From: Rhizodiscina lignyota
Lineage: Eukaryota > Ascomycota > Dothideomycetes > Aulographales > Rhizodiscinaceae
Direction: 5' to 3'
Length of the DNA: 64,000 nt
NCBI GenBank assembly: GCA_010015805.1
Contig: ML978130.1
Span: forward strand, 434,001 to 498,000
Shown here piece by piece: positions 1-10,030 of this stretch. The translations under genes were made by a program, and so were the position numbers. Each line of letters opens with the position of its first letter. The stretch's first letter is position 1. A model generated the notes under the pieces. That model had not been told where the DNA came from. It worked only from the letters and a program-made list of their open reading frames with translations, and did no database searches.

Positions 1-1
1 A

Positions 2-1162
2 GACGCATCTAAATGGCACACCACCACACCCGAATCTGAGCGCTGCGCCGGCTGCCAGCTCTGGGACAGCAGTGACCCGAACGACCAGATCGTTACCTGC
101 AAGGGCACCGGCTGCAGCACTACGACCGGCCACATGCCCACGCAGTACCACCAATCGTGCGTTGACCCACCAATCCATCCCCATGAGATCGAAAATTGGT
201 GGTGCGAGCGCTACGGGTGCATCGCGCCCGAAGACACCACCGTCGCCGCAAGCGACCAGAAAGCAAAGCGGAAACCACGCACCCGCGAACGCAGCGACGC
301 GCCGACGCGGCAATGGCCTGTGCGGCGGATGCCGCGCAACCTCGCGCTGAGGGACGACGAGCGCGGGAAGCCGGTGGTGCGCGCAGCAAATGGGTTTTGG
401 GAGGAGTGGGCTCGGCGCGGGAGCACGACGAGAGGTGCGGCGGGTGAGGAGGATAAGGCAGTGGACCATTGTGAGACGAAAGTTGTGATTCCGTACGAGA
501 GTTGGAGGGAGCATCGGCCGCAGCCAGTTGCGCATCCGTGGGATGTGTACTTTCAGAGTGCTGGGGCGGGTGATGGGTCAGCGGCCGCACCGCTCACCGC
601 AGCCGCTGGGCGACGCACTGGTGCAGAGGACAAGTCCAAGACTGGCGGTGAGACCAAAGCTAGCGACAAACCCACGTCCGACAATGAGGAAGCGACGATC
701 GATGGATCTAAGACTCGCGACAAGCCGAAGACCGACGGTAAAGCCAAGGCTGATGGAAAATCCAAGCTCGACGACAAATCCGAGACTGCCGATAGATCCA
801 AGACTGGCAAATCCAAGACTGCCCACGACGCCAAATATGGCGACAAGCCGAAGACTGACGGCAAATCCATGTCGAACAAGAGGGCCAAGGCCGACAATGA
901 GCAGAAGAGAACGGATAACAGCCGCAAAGCTGGGCCGGCAAAGAGTGCTGCTGAAGAAGATGAAGTGAGCGAAGGACCAGAGGAGACAGAAGAAGAAAGC
1001 CACAAGAAGAGAAGGGACAGCAAGAGAAAGAGAGGCGGCACTGGCAAGTCAGCATCTTCACACGCTGAAAATTTGAGCTCCTCTTCTGGCTCTGAGTCGA
1101 ACGACGATCAGCCGAAGCGGAAGAAGGGCAAGTCTGAGAAGAGACAGGAAAGCCGACGTTAA
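2..1162 (+). CDS. PHD-finger protein, 5' end cut by window edge
   Basis: The reading frame is open from base 2, so the true start lies outside the window. The first ~80 residues hold a C4HC3 PHD finger: a CAGC pair, a CKGTGC pair, a YHQSC pair and a closing WWCERYGC pair, with the usual Trp before the last cysteines. PHD fingers read histone H3 tails, so a chromatin role is expected from the family. The rest is low complexity: a run of degenerate Lys/Asp/Ser/Thr repeats (KPKTDGK-, DKSKTG-like units, about 600-900) followed by a Glu/Lys-rich basic tail rich in nuclear-localisation-like clusters (KKRRDSKRKR). No other domain is visible. The gene stops at TAA 1160-1162 and converges on the next gene. 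The PHD call is firm; the specific role is unknown. Confidence 0.75.
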   Translation, partial: DASKWHTTTPESERCAGCQLWDSSDPNDQIVTCKGTGCSTTTGHMPTQYHQSCVDPPIHPHEIENWWCERYGCIAPEDTTVAASDQKAKRKPRTRERSDAPTRQWPVRRMPRNLALRDDERGKPVVRAANGFWEEWARRGSTTRGAAGEEDKAVDHCETKVVIPYESWREHRPQPVAHPWDVYFQSAGAGDGSAAAPLTAAAGRRTGAEDKSKTGGETKASDKPTSDNEEATIDGSKTRDKPKTDGKAKADGKSKLDDKSETADRSKTGKSKTAHDAKYGDKPKTDGKSMSNKRAKADNEQKRTDNSRKAGPAKSAAEEDEVSEGPEETEEESHKKRRDSKRKRGGTGKSASSHAENLSSSSGSESNDDQPKRKKGKSEKRQESRR

Positions 1163-1607
1163 GGAAGGAAGGCGGCTCGAAGAAGCGGAGCTGATGAGCG
1201 TGAGTCCGATGATGAAGGGAAGGGAGCGAGGGAAGAGGATGAGATCGAGAGAGCGGTGGACTTCAGAAGGAGAGTTGAAATTGACAAATTGAGATACAGG
1301 TGACGATTCAGATTGGCATTTCGGTTATGTAATCGGCGTTTTTCATAGACAATCAATAGACTGGGATTTCATAACTCTACAATGCGCATATCCCCTTATC
1401 CTCAATCATAACACACTCGTAACCCATGAGTCAGTGGAAATGCCGCAACTGGTCACATTGTTCCCACTGATGGAATTCAGTAGCGCGCGATCAATCATCA
1501 AGGTCCAAGGCACTATTGAAGAACCTCATCGAGCTGTGCTTTCGAACAAATATTAAACAAATATCTTAATCTGATCTACGCTTGACAAATTCAACACAGC
1601 ATCATCA
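1163..1607. other. Intergenic, convergent 3' ends
   Basis: Spacer of about 445 bases between two convergent genes. It should carry both 3' UTRs. No open frame, RNA gene or repeat was recognised. Confidence 0.5.
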
Positions 1608-3415
1608 TCAGTTAGCTTTCTCAACTTTGAAGCCTTCCCAGGTTTCGAGCTTCTTCCGACACATAATCTCATATTGATCTATCCCGGCTGGGAACGTCAG
1701 CATCTGAGTCTTCTTTCCATAGATGTTGCCTCCATTCCACCACGAGTTCGTGTGCCTGACCAGCAACGGCTCGCACATTCTCTCAATCAGCGCCTTCCAC
1801 TCATCCTGTGCCCATTTCTCCGCTTCAACTGTCTTCGCGCCCTCAGCCTCAGCTCGCGAGATGACGTCGGCAACAAAGTCGACCTGGCATTCGAGAATGG
1901 TAGGTCCGTTGGAGAAGGCGGTTGGTGCTGTGGGGTTGATCAGTCAAAGCACTTCGGGATTTGCTTCATGGAGCTTCCGTGCATACCTTGCGGAGAGTAT
2001 ATCATGAAGCAATTCGGGAATCCATTGATGAGCATGCCGAGATAGCTTGCGATCTCCTCGCCCCAGATGTCTTTAATGTCAACGCCATCTTTGTTAATCA
2101 GTCCCATTTGCGTGAGTCTGCGATCAGTCAGGATTCGAATAAATGGAGGTTAGAAGCCTAAACGTACGATCCAGAGAAACTGTCAAATCCAGTAGCAAGG
2201 ATAACGATATCGAAATCACGGTGCGATCCGTCCTCCATAAGCATACCCGTCTTTGTGAACGTCTTCAGTGGCGTTTTTCCCATGTGGATAATCTCCACAT
2301 GATCTTGATCGAGCATCTCGTAATAATCCTGCTCTAGCGGAGATCGCTTCGTACCGAAATAGTAGGGTGGCTCGGGCGGTGCCATGAGATCTCGTTTCAC
2401 CGGGTCCTTCATCCGTTCGCGCACTTTGCTCGCCCAGAAATCGTACGCCTCGCGGTTTGCTTTGGCATCCATTCCGCATTCCCTCCAGTTTGTCATGCCA
2501 AAATTGAATGCTCCGCGATCCCACGCATCTTGCCAATATGCTTGTCTCTCTTCCGGTGGGACATCCCAGAACTTGGTCACTGGCCTCTTTAGTGGGAACC
2601 CGGAAGCCGACACGCGACCCTGATCGAACATCGCACGGAAGTAGCCTTTCAGGTGTGTCTGTTCTTCTTCACTGATAACCCTTTGTCTCATTGGGAAGCA
2701 ATAGCTCGGCCGTCGCATGAACACAGCGACTGAGTCGGCTTCTTTGCATACCTCCTGCGTGACTTGGACAGCTGTTGCCCCGGCGCCGACGATAGCGACT
2801 TTCTTTCCCTTGACACTGAGGTCTTCTGGCCAGAACCCAGAGTGGTGAACAACACCCTCGTAATCGGTCAAGCCGGGGAAGTCAGGGTAGTGCCTTCGAT
2901 GAAGCAAGCCCGTTGCAAGCACCAAATACTTGCACTTTGCAATGTGACCCGCCTCTGTTTTGACGGTCCACGTTGCTGTCGGCTCATCCCATGTCGCACT
3001 GTTGACTCGAGCATCGAATTGGACATGCTTGCGAATGCCCAGGACTTTGTCAATATGATCAAAATGTTGACGTAGTTCGCGATGATCTGGAAATCGGGAC
3101 TTCCAGGTCCACGTGTTGTAAACTTCTGGAATGCTCAGCGTGTAGAATGGCCACTCAGAGTCCACGCGGGCGCCTGGATAACGATTCCAATACCAGACGC
3201 CACCAAAATCAGATCCAGCTTCGAAGCATTTGACATTGAAGCCGAGCTTGCGAAACTTGTAGATTGCGTATACGCCGCCAAATCCTGTCCTGAAATATGA
3301 GCAAGTTGAGGATCACGAGAGCTCCTTCCCCTCAGACGAGTGGACACGCACCTGCGCCCACTACCAGGACATCACTGTGGACAATTGCACCAATATCACC
3401 GTTTACAGTAGACAT
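1608..3415 (-). CDS. FAD-dependent monooxygenase, Baeyer-Villiger type
   Basis: Four exons on the minus strand, 3415-3352, 3284-2168, 2117-1987 and 1927-1608, join in phase to 543 residues; all three introns (67, 50, 59 nt) are GT-AG. The first junction rebuilds the FAD-binding GxGxxG (VVGAGFGGVY). A second Rossmann motif (VAIVGAGATAVQ) binds NADPH. Between them lies the type I Baeyer-Villiger fingerprint in the form Y-x-G-x3-H-x3-W-P (YEGVVHHSGFWP), and ILATGFD is the usual late FMO motif. The family inserts oxygen next to ketones using NADPH and FAD in the cytosol. The start ATG precedes a short leader and is the only one in frame in exon 1 upstream of the Rossmann fold. Substrate cannot be told. 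An EthD protein and an SDR lie 6-8 kb away, but crb2 separates them. Confidence 0.9.
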
Positions 3416-4161
3416 AATGAAGAACGATAAGGGGAAATCGGAAAGAAACAATGTACTTACTACACAGCGCTGAAGTGAAGAGAGACGCACTGCCGGCAAA
3501 ACGCCAGCGCATGCCTTAAAGTAGCAGACGGTAGATACAGTCCGGCATTTCATCATCACGATACGTATAGGCAATCACCCCAATGGGAAGGACCTCGGTC
3601 GATACCAACAAATACAACCTGGGGTCCGGCTATCTCGCGCACTGCTCTTTAGGTGCCGAAGTGGAGAGCTTGCGGGGGGCTTACGAAGTTGCTCCAGAAC
3701 TCCAGATTGGTCCAAGTCGCGAGGCCGTAGCTATGGAGGCTGAATAATCGGAAACGTTATTCCACGATTGGAGAGACTGCAGCTGGAATAATATTTGAGG
3801 AGTCTGATGCTGCTGATTCCTGAAAATAAGCACGTCTCGTTAAGGTGTGGATCGTGCACATAGGGGTAGGGTTCTTACTCAACTTCTTACTGCTCTGCCA
3901 AGCACTCAATGTCAATTTGAAAGTAGACCGTAAAGCAGTGAGCAAACCAGTTGATTTGTAGTTCTATTTGTTTTGAAGTGAACTTTATTCTCTGCATGCA
4001 TCGGAAATTTGCCTAATGGGTATCTTTCAAAACGCCGCCATGTGGTTGGAGTAATCGACGAGCACTCTCGAGAATGAAACTCCGCCTCTTATCCAGATTC
4101 TTATCAACAATCAACCAGTTTCTCGAGAACGAGAGTCCGCTTCTTACTCAACTTCTTATGA
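3416..4161. other. Intergenic with degenerate direct repeats
   Basis: Nearly 750 bases without a convincing gene. The right end (about 4060-4195) carries two imperfect direct copies of a ~65-bp unit built on TCTCGAGAA, GAGA/TCCGC and CTTATTCAACA-like words; a weaker third match (TTCTTACTCAACTTCTTA) occurs near 3880. The second copy runs into the 3' end of the crb2 gene. Confidence 0.45.
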
Positions 4162-7100
4162 TTAAACAACCAGTGCCCCGAGAATGAGACTTTGGATGAC
4201 GCCTTCATCGCTTACAACCTTGACCTTCTTATTCGCATTTGCCATTTCTAGTTCCAAGCTGCCATCGGTCTCCACTCCTCGTTTCCGTTTCCGCTCCCTT
4301 CCAGTCGCTGATGCACCTGCGGCACGTTCGAGTGAACGACCACCTCCGAGAGCGTGTTCCGCAGTACCAACATCACCATCCACGTACAGCCAGCTCCATT
4401 GATGATTGTTATCGTCCTCTAGCACGCTCCTGGCTTCGTCCATGTCTTTCACGCGGCGAACCCTCGTCGCGCCGATTGCGTATGTCATGAAGAGAAAGAG
4501 CTTGCGTCTCTCATCTAGGGCTTTAAACGTGTTGCCTTTGCTGGTGCTTGAATTTGCTTTCTTGCTGCTTTTAGTGCCTCCAACACGACTGGATTCCAGT
4601 AGAAGCACGCCGCTAGTTTGGCCATTTTCCAAAGTCGTATGAAAGAGTTTCTCCCTGGTCTGAACGGTGTCCGTAAGTTTTGCGTCGGCTGGCATATATG
4701 GCGTCAACACTCGGCTTCTTACCACGCCGCCGAGCCAAGCACTCTCGCCGGCTGGAAGAAGGTATTTCTCCCACGGTAATAATTTCTTTGCGGCTACGCA
4801 ATCTTGTATCCAGCGATAATGCAGGCAGGGCAAGCCAAGTGCGAGAGCTTGCAGGTACTTTGAGCGCCGCGAATGTACTTCTGTTATCAAAGCAACGAAA
4901 CCTAGACTTGTCGACGAAAGCTTCAGCTTGAGCGGATCTTCACTTAGCTCCCCAGTGTCGTGGTGACTCTTGTCGAGAGAAGGTAAGCTAAAAAGACTGT
5001 CGAACCCATACTCCAGTAGAGTAGCTCCATTTTCAACGATAGCGCGCATGGTACTCCTCCGCTCGGAACTCGTTTCTTCCTTAAAGGACACAGCAAAGGC
5101 CATGTTGGCAAAGAGGGTCGACTCTTGCCTGAAGCTTGAAGCCGAAGACTCTCGGGTGCGGATGTTGTTGAACGTTGAGATAGTAGGACGCCGTGAACGG
5201 GATGGTGGAGTATCTGGAGCTAATGGGAGGGGATGGTTCGTCGGTGTCGCAGCAGGAGCAATGGCCGTACTCGGATGTGTGTAGATCCTCTCGTCGAAGT
5301 GTGGCCACATTGTCGCAGTCAGGTAAATATTGAAGATTGGCACTTCGACTGTCGGTGCCGGTGCGATAGCGGCAGAAGCTGATAGACTGTCGCGCTGCTT
5401 GGCTGAAAGCACCAAGGTTGTGAAGCCCATTTCATCGGTGATAGGAAACGCGGTCGGTTCCATAGCACTCGCTACTGGATCAATGCGATCCTTGAATCCC
5501 CGGACAATGTGATCTTTCCTCATGCTTGGCAAGTCGATTTTGATCACATCGCCAACGCGGAGTTCTAGGCGGCGCACATATTGGGATTCAACAAAGTCGA
5601 CCGTGCCGTCGTCAAAGCGGACCTTGAAGCGGACACTGTCGCTTTTGGCCAAGCCGAGGCAAGTTGCAGGGTAGTAATTGTTCAGGCCTCGGAAGCGAGC
5701 AAAGACGCGGTTTGGAGTGAGTTTCTCTGCGCTACCATCTAGACCTACGATGTCAATGTCATCCATGTTGTCTTCAACAGGCTCTCGCGTATCCACATAA
5801 TCCAGTACTGTGGCGACGGCGCCTGCACTTGGAGGATTCTTCGCCTGTGGAGTCTCAGCGACTTCAGATGGAGGCTTTTGTCGTTCTCTTGGGTCGTACA
5901 TATCGTCGGTAGAACTCAATGGCTGCAATCGGGCTGGTGTTTTCCTTGATGGCCGAGTGAGTTTTCCTGGCCTCCTTAGTGTGGACTCGGGGTTCTGAAG
6001 CGTTGCTCCTAGTCTAGCTTGAGTCACAGTAGGTACAATCTGCTCTCTCCTCCTCGCTGGTGGAGATGTTGTCAGGGCCGCTTCTTGCTCCTGCTTTTGT
6101 TTGGGGGAAGAAGCGGGCCCCTCCTCTTCTTCTTCCTCGTTCTGTCTTCTTGCAGATGATGGCGTGGAAGGTGGGATTTTCAGCAGCTGAGCTGGCTTGA
6201 TTGCAGTGGTCTTCTTCGCGGTATACACCTTTCTTTTCTTGCGAGATGGAAGGACTGGTGACGAACCAGACATCATATTCGTGAATTCGACGTCATCAGC
6301 AGTCATGAGGTCGATATCGATGTCTATCTGGTCAAAGGACTGATTAGGCGTAGGATCGGCAGCAATCTCGGTGAGCTTCCGGGCCCTTGTCGATCGAGGC
6401 GCTTGTGTCTTGCTAGGCGAAACTTGGGATGGAGCTTGTCTGGGCGGCGAGGGTGTCCGCTGAGAGCGTGCGGTATGGAACAATGTCGTGTCATTGCTTG
6501 CTGATGTTCCTGTCGTACCTGTGGTAGATGTTGTTGCTGTCTCTTTGTTCGTTTTGAAACGTGAACGAAGAGGCCTAGACTGTTTCTGTTCACCAGAGGA
6601 ACCGCTCTCCGGGACAGTTGTTTGGCCATTCGTAGGCTCTCCACTGTTGAGTTGCTGATCCTTAAAGAACTTCTCATTTTGAACAATCTTTGGCGCCTCA
6701 GCCAAAGGAGTCTCGTCATTTTGGTTGTGCCCCTCATCATAGTCATCTCTCGCGTCAGATGTCAGCATCGGAGGACTACTTGGTACATCTGCCTGGACTG
6801 GGCGAATGTGCTCTTGAACCTGACTTGTATGAGGCGGTGGGTCAGTAATTGAGGAAGTCTCAGTCTCCCGAAGCCTTGCAATGAATTTATCTCGGGTATT
6901 GCTGGAGATAGAAAATTGAGACTGTGTTATCGTATTCGCCTCATCAAGATCTTGATGTTGTTGGCTTCCTGGCTGCTCGGCTATGTCAGGGTCATCGTTC
7001 TCTTTCTGAGATTCCGGCTTCTCCTTTTGAGAATCTGCAATTGCAATGGTCTGCGTGGCTTTAGGAGCGCTCTGAGTGATCTGTTCCGGTTGGCTCGCTG

Positions 7101-8706
7101 TAGCCGGAACACCATGCACAGGCTGTATGCTTCCTTTGATGGGACTTGATGTTGTCGTCATTTCTGGGCGTCTTTCAAAGCCATTCTTCGATGAAGTCAT
7201 TGGAATCTCGATTGCATTGACATTCCTTAGACTCCTGCTACTCTTCGCTTTGTCGACGGATTGTTCTTCCTCAGATTCGTCAATGGAATCGTCGTCCGCG
7301 ATCTCGATGACTGGCTTCTGCTTCTCGGGAGAGCGCTGAAGGCCTTGTGCTGTCGCTGGTCGAGAGTTTGGCCGGGAACTAGAATGTTTCACACGCGAGC
7401 TTGACCTGAACTCCTGTAGAGGGATATCGACATCGAGGCTGTTCAGCGCGTCACTGCTAAGTTTAACATGAAGACGCTTCCGCTGCTCTCGTCTCTCTTG
7501 TCTTCTCATCTCTCTGTCAAACTCATCCTCAAATCCTTCCTCCGCGCGCATCCTCTCTTCCTCTTCCCTCATTCGTCTTGCCCTCGCCTCCTGAGACTCT
7601 TTCATTGTCCGATATGTTTCCAATGGCTCTGTGGCGGAACGCAATGGATCGCTTCGTATTTCTTTGACAGGGGATGATGTTCGAGGCAGCGGCGAACTGG
7701 GCTCTCCGTGGACGAAGTTTGGAGAAGGTCTTTCAAAAACAGGGTCGGATCGAACGCCTTCTGGGAGCGGGGAGGACGGCGCTTGTGTCTGATTAAACGC
7801 TTGAGTGAGCGAGATCAAGTCTTTTCCCGCGTTCTGCGCGAACATAGCGGCAAGCTCTGACCCAGGAGTCTTTGTCGCCGACGTCTTGGTCTGCGAAGTT
7901 TCTGCAATTGAGCTGAGAATTTGCCCTCGGTTGTCCCGCTTCCTTCCAGCCATCGCAGGAGTCTTTGGCACGATGAACGTAGCGGCCTTGACTCTGGATT
8001 GTGTCTCGGGACTCAAGCCAGACATGTGCTCATCATCAATGTCCGAGATGTTATCATCTCCTGCTTGTTGGTCCCATTCGCTTAACAAGTCAATTTGTCC
8101 ATTGTCTCCGTGCTGAACCGCTTCGCTCTCCTCTTCGCTTCTCACGGAGAAGCGTGAATTGTCCCCGGGTGCGTCGCGTGATCTATCGGTACTGCTCGTA
8201 ATCTTCTTGTATATCTGAGAGTCCATGGGCTGGGTGTCTCCAGCATCAACAAAGCCGGCGAAGCTATGCGCCATCCTCAATCGCGCCGGGGTGCCCTCCA
8301 TTGTGATTGGGGCTGCCGGTGACGACTTTGTAGGTATCAGGCGAGGGACATTGTCGCGCCGAACTGCAGAATGACGCGATCTATTTCGGTCGCGTACGTG
8401 GGGCGGAGAGTCGAAACTGTCTTCGACTGCTTGTTCGTGGTCTGCTTCTTCTGCCTGGGTAGAGTTGTCTCGAAGGGATCTTGGAGAAGTTTCGTCTTCA
8501 ATTTGGCTTTGAAACTGCTGCCTCATAGTGTCAGTGCGCATTGCGGCGTTTGGAGCCTCGAATTGATGGTGGCTGGAGCGCGGATCCTGTTCCGCCACAG
8601 AAGGATTGTGATTGTGTGACAGATCACTCACAGGTGCATAAATGAGCTGCCTCCTGATCTCAGCAAGCTGCTCGCTCCCTAAACTTTCGTCCATCGTTGA
8701 AGTCAT
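4162..8706 (-). CDS. crb2: Crb2/Rad9-type DNA damage checkpoint mediator
   Basis: A single 1514-residue open frame without introns; the first in-frame ATG is at 8706 (the frame opens a little earlier, without ATG). Residues 1 to about 980 are low complexity, Ser/Thr/Gln/Glu-rich, with many SQ/TQ and SP/TP dipeptides of the kind phosphorylated by ATM/ATR and CDK kinases. About residues 995-1075 form a Tudor-like fold (VFARFRG, a YYPATCLG strand, VRFDDGT, then VGDVIKIDLP). About 1195-1510 is a tandem BRCT region, ending in the typical SDEGVIQSLILGALV helix. This order (disordered N-terminus, Tudor, two BRCTs) is that of fission yeast Crb2 and budding yeast Rad9, which bind methylated histone H4 at breaks and activate the Chk1/Rad53-class kinase. 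The usual Trp in the last BRCT (SDEWV) is Gly here. Length is close to Rad9 orthologs. Confidence 0.88.
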   Translation of the reverse strand: MTSTMDESLGSEQLAEIRRQLIYAPVSDLSHNHNPSVAEQDPRSSHHQFEAPNAAMRTDTMRQQFQSQIEDETSPRSLRDNSTQAEEADHEQAVEDSFDSPPHVRDRNRSRHSAVRRDNVPRLIPTKSSPAAPITMEGTPARLRMAHSFAGFVDAGDTQPMDSQIYKKITSSTDRSRDAPGDNSRFSVRSEEESEAVQHGDNGQIDLLSEWDQQAGDDNISDIDDEHMSGLSPETQSRVKAATFIVPKTPAMAGRKRDNRGQILSSIAETSQTKTSATKTPGSELAAMFAQNAGKDLISLTQAFNQTQAPSSPLPEGVRSDPVFERPSPNFVHGEPSSPLPRTSSPVKEIRSDPLRSATEPLETYRTMKESQEARARRMREEEERMRAEEGFEDEFDREMRRQERREQRKRLHVKLSSDALNSLDVDIPLQEFRSSSRVKHSSSRPNSRPATAQGLQRSPEKQKPVIEIADDDSIDESEEEQSVDKAKSSRSLRNVNAIEIPMTSSKNGFERRPEMTTTSSPIKGSIQPVHGVPATASQPEQITQSAPKATQTIAIADSQKEKPESQKENDDPDIAEQPGSQQHQDLDEANTITQSQFSISSNTRDKFIARLRETETSSITDPPPHTSQVQEHIRPVQADVPSSPPMLTSDARDDYDEGHNQNDETPLAEAPKIVQNEKFFKDQQLNSGEPTNGQTTVPESGSSGEQKQSRPLRSRFKTNKETATTSTTGTTGTSASNDTTLFHTARSQRTPSPPRQAPSQVSPSKTQAPRSTRARKLTEIAADPTPNQSFDQIDIDIDLMTADDVEFTNMMSGSSPVLPSRKKRKVYTAKKTTAIKPAQLLKIPPSTPSSARRQNEEEEEEGPASSPKQKQEQEAALTTSPPARRREQIVPTVTQARLGATLQNPESTLRRPGKLTRPSRKTPARLQPLSSTDDMYDPRERQKPPSEVAETPQAKNPPSAGAVATVLDYVDTREPVEDNMDDIDIVGLDGSAEKLTPNRVFARFRGLNNYYPATCLGLAKSDSVRFKVRFDDGTVDFVESQYVRRLELRVGDVIKIDLPSMRKDHIVRGFKDRIDPVASAMEPTAFPITDEMGFTTLVLSAKQRDSLSASAAIAPAPTVEVPIFNIYLTATMWPHFDERIYTHPSTAIAPAATPTNHPLPLAPDTPPSRSRRPTISTFNNIRTRESSASSFRQESTLFANMAFAVSFKEETSSERRSTMRAIVENGATLLEYGFDSLFSLPSLDKSHHDTGELSEDPLKLKLSSTSLGFVALITEVHSRRSKYLQALALGLPCLHYRWIQDCVAAKKLLPWEKYLLPAGESAWLGGVVRSRVLTPYMPADAKLTDTVQTREKLFHTTLENGQTSGVLLLESSRVGGTKSSKKANSSTSKGNTFKALDERRKLFLFMTYAIGATRVRRVKDMDEARSVLEDDNNHQWSWLYVDGDVGTAEHALGGGRSLERAAGASATGRERKRKRGVETDGSLELEMANANKKVKVVSDEGVIQSLILGALVV

Positions 8707-9115
8707 TATGTCATCCACATCAACGCACAATGTGGATGTTTTGAGGCCTTTACATCGATTGAATTAAAAGCGGAGTTAAAATCGCGACGACGTGTCGCGC
8801 TATCACGTGCACGCGTGTGTGAATTTAGGCATTTCGGCGTTACTTTCACCACCTCCATTGGAGAGACACCGATATCACCAGCAATCCTCTCCGACAGCTC
8901 ACCGCGTCTCCCTAACTCTACCAGCCAAACCTCGGACCATGGCGCTTTTGATTAGGCTATCTATCCACGCCGGTGGATTTGCTTACGTCCATATTGGATT
9001 CCATCTGTGAAGGAGTGTGAGAAGTATAATTACGCCTTTGATCTTAAGCACTAAGCATTGAGTTCTTAGCACAAATTGAATCGTCCCAACCATTATTCCT
9101 TCTTAAACAATCATA
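8707..9115. other. Divergent intergenic region
   Basis: Divergent promoter space between crb2 and the EthD gene. It holds the ACGCGT box and CACGTG noted separately. A 23-codon frame beginning ATGGCGCTTTTG near 8939 could be an upstream ORF for the EthD transcript; nothing else was seen. Confidence 0.4.
8811..8816. promoter_or_regulatory. MluI cell-cycle box (ACGCGT) upstream of crb2
   Basis: A perfect palindromic ACGCGT about 105 bases upstream of the crb2 ATG, next to a CACGTG hexamer. In yeasts this hexamer is bound by MBF and drives G1/S expression. A single 6-mer can occur by chance; a similar pair upstream of the CAF-1 gene adds some weight. Confidence 0.4.
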
Positions 9116-9593
9116 ATGTCTTCTCAGTCTGTCATTCGTCTTTCTATGTACTTCAAACGAAATCCAAAGCTCTCTGAAGAGGAATTTCATAAGTACTGGA
9201 CAGAGGATCATGCGCCATTGGTCTCCGAATGGCTTGCTGGACACGGCGTGTTACGCTACGTGCAGGTAAGAAACCTCTTTCTTTGACAGCTAATCGAGCC
9301 AAGGCTGATATCACCAGAACCACTTCCCGCCCAGTACGAGAGCCATGGCTGAAGGAGTCAAGGAGCTACCCCTGGCAGACCTCCTTCTGCCCTTCGATGG
9401 CGTTGCAGACTTCTGGATGTATAAACTGGAGGACTTTCTCAATGCTACCAAAGATCCTTATTACAAGGAGAAGGTAGCGGCTGACGAAGACTATCTCTTC
9501 GATAGGACAGCGACCAGAATGACCATTGGCAAAGAAGTCGTCGTCATTGAGAACGGAAAAGTTCTACAGGACAAATTTGTTTGGGCTGGCTGA
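9116..9593 (+). CDS. EthD-domain protein
   Basis: Two exons, 9116-9265 and 9318-9593, separated by a 52-nt intron (GTAAGA...CCAG), give 141 residues. The sequence shows the EthD ferredoxin-like barrel: an RLSMYFKR strand, then LSEEEFHKYWTEDHAPLV, with the HAPL segment that is the family hallmark, and a C-terminal half with FDRTATRMTIGKEVVV. The typical length of the family is 100-150 residues. EthD proteins form dimers and are found in catabolic or polyketide clusters as cyclases, decarboxylases or helper proteins; the reaction here cannot be told. Transcribed in the same direction as the SDR downstream. Confidence 0.85.
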
Positions 9594-10030
9594 GATGGAT
9601 ACCGCTTCTAGCTAGGGACACGAATGACCTGCAGGATGTTCGAGAGATTTTGCTGTATCTCGCACCCTCAATATTACCATTCTTTCTAGATGCAATCAGC
9701 CAATAAGCACCGAGATTGTACCATGCTCATTGGATTTGCCGGTTAATCCTCCGCCCCACCCAGCATTATCCCTCTTCACGAATCATGTCTTCAATTCTGG
9801 ACCTTTAATTTTTCCAGCCTTTCCCCACAATTTCTATTCGCTGTTCGCGTCCCTTTCTGTCAAGTACTCGATGGACAGCCGCGGAAGAGAGCACCAAGCC
9901 GCTTCCCCGCATCCTACGACACGATAGTATCCTAGGCTCCAAAGGAGTCTCCGCATGCTTTGGCTATTTAAAAATAACAGGGCTGGATCGATATTGACAA
10001 TGTTAAAGGTGAAATCAACAATCTTACAAA
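9594..10030. other. Intergenic with TATA-like box
   Basis: About 440 bases between two genes on the plus strand. A CTATTTAAAAATA run at about 9964-9976 sits ~55 bases upstream of the SDR start and may act as its TATA element. No gene recognised. Confidence 0.4.
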
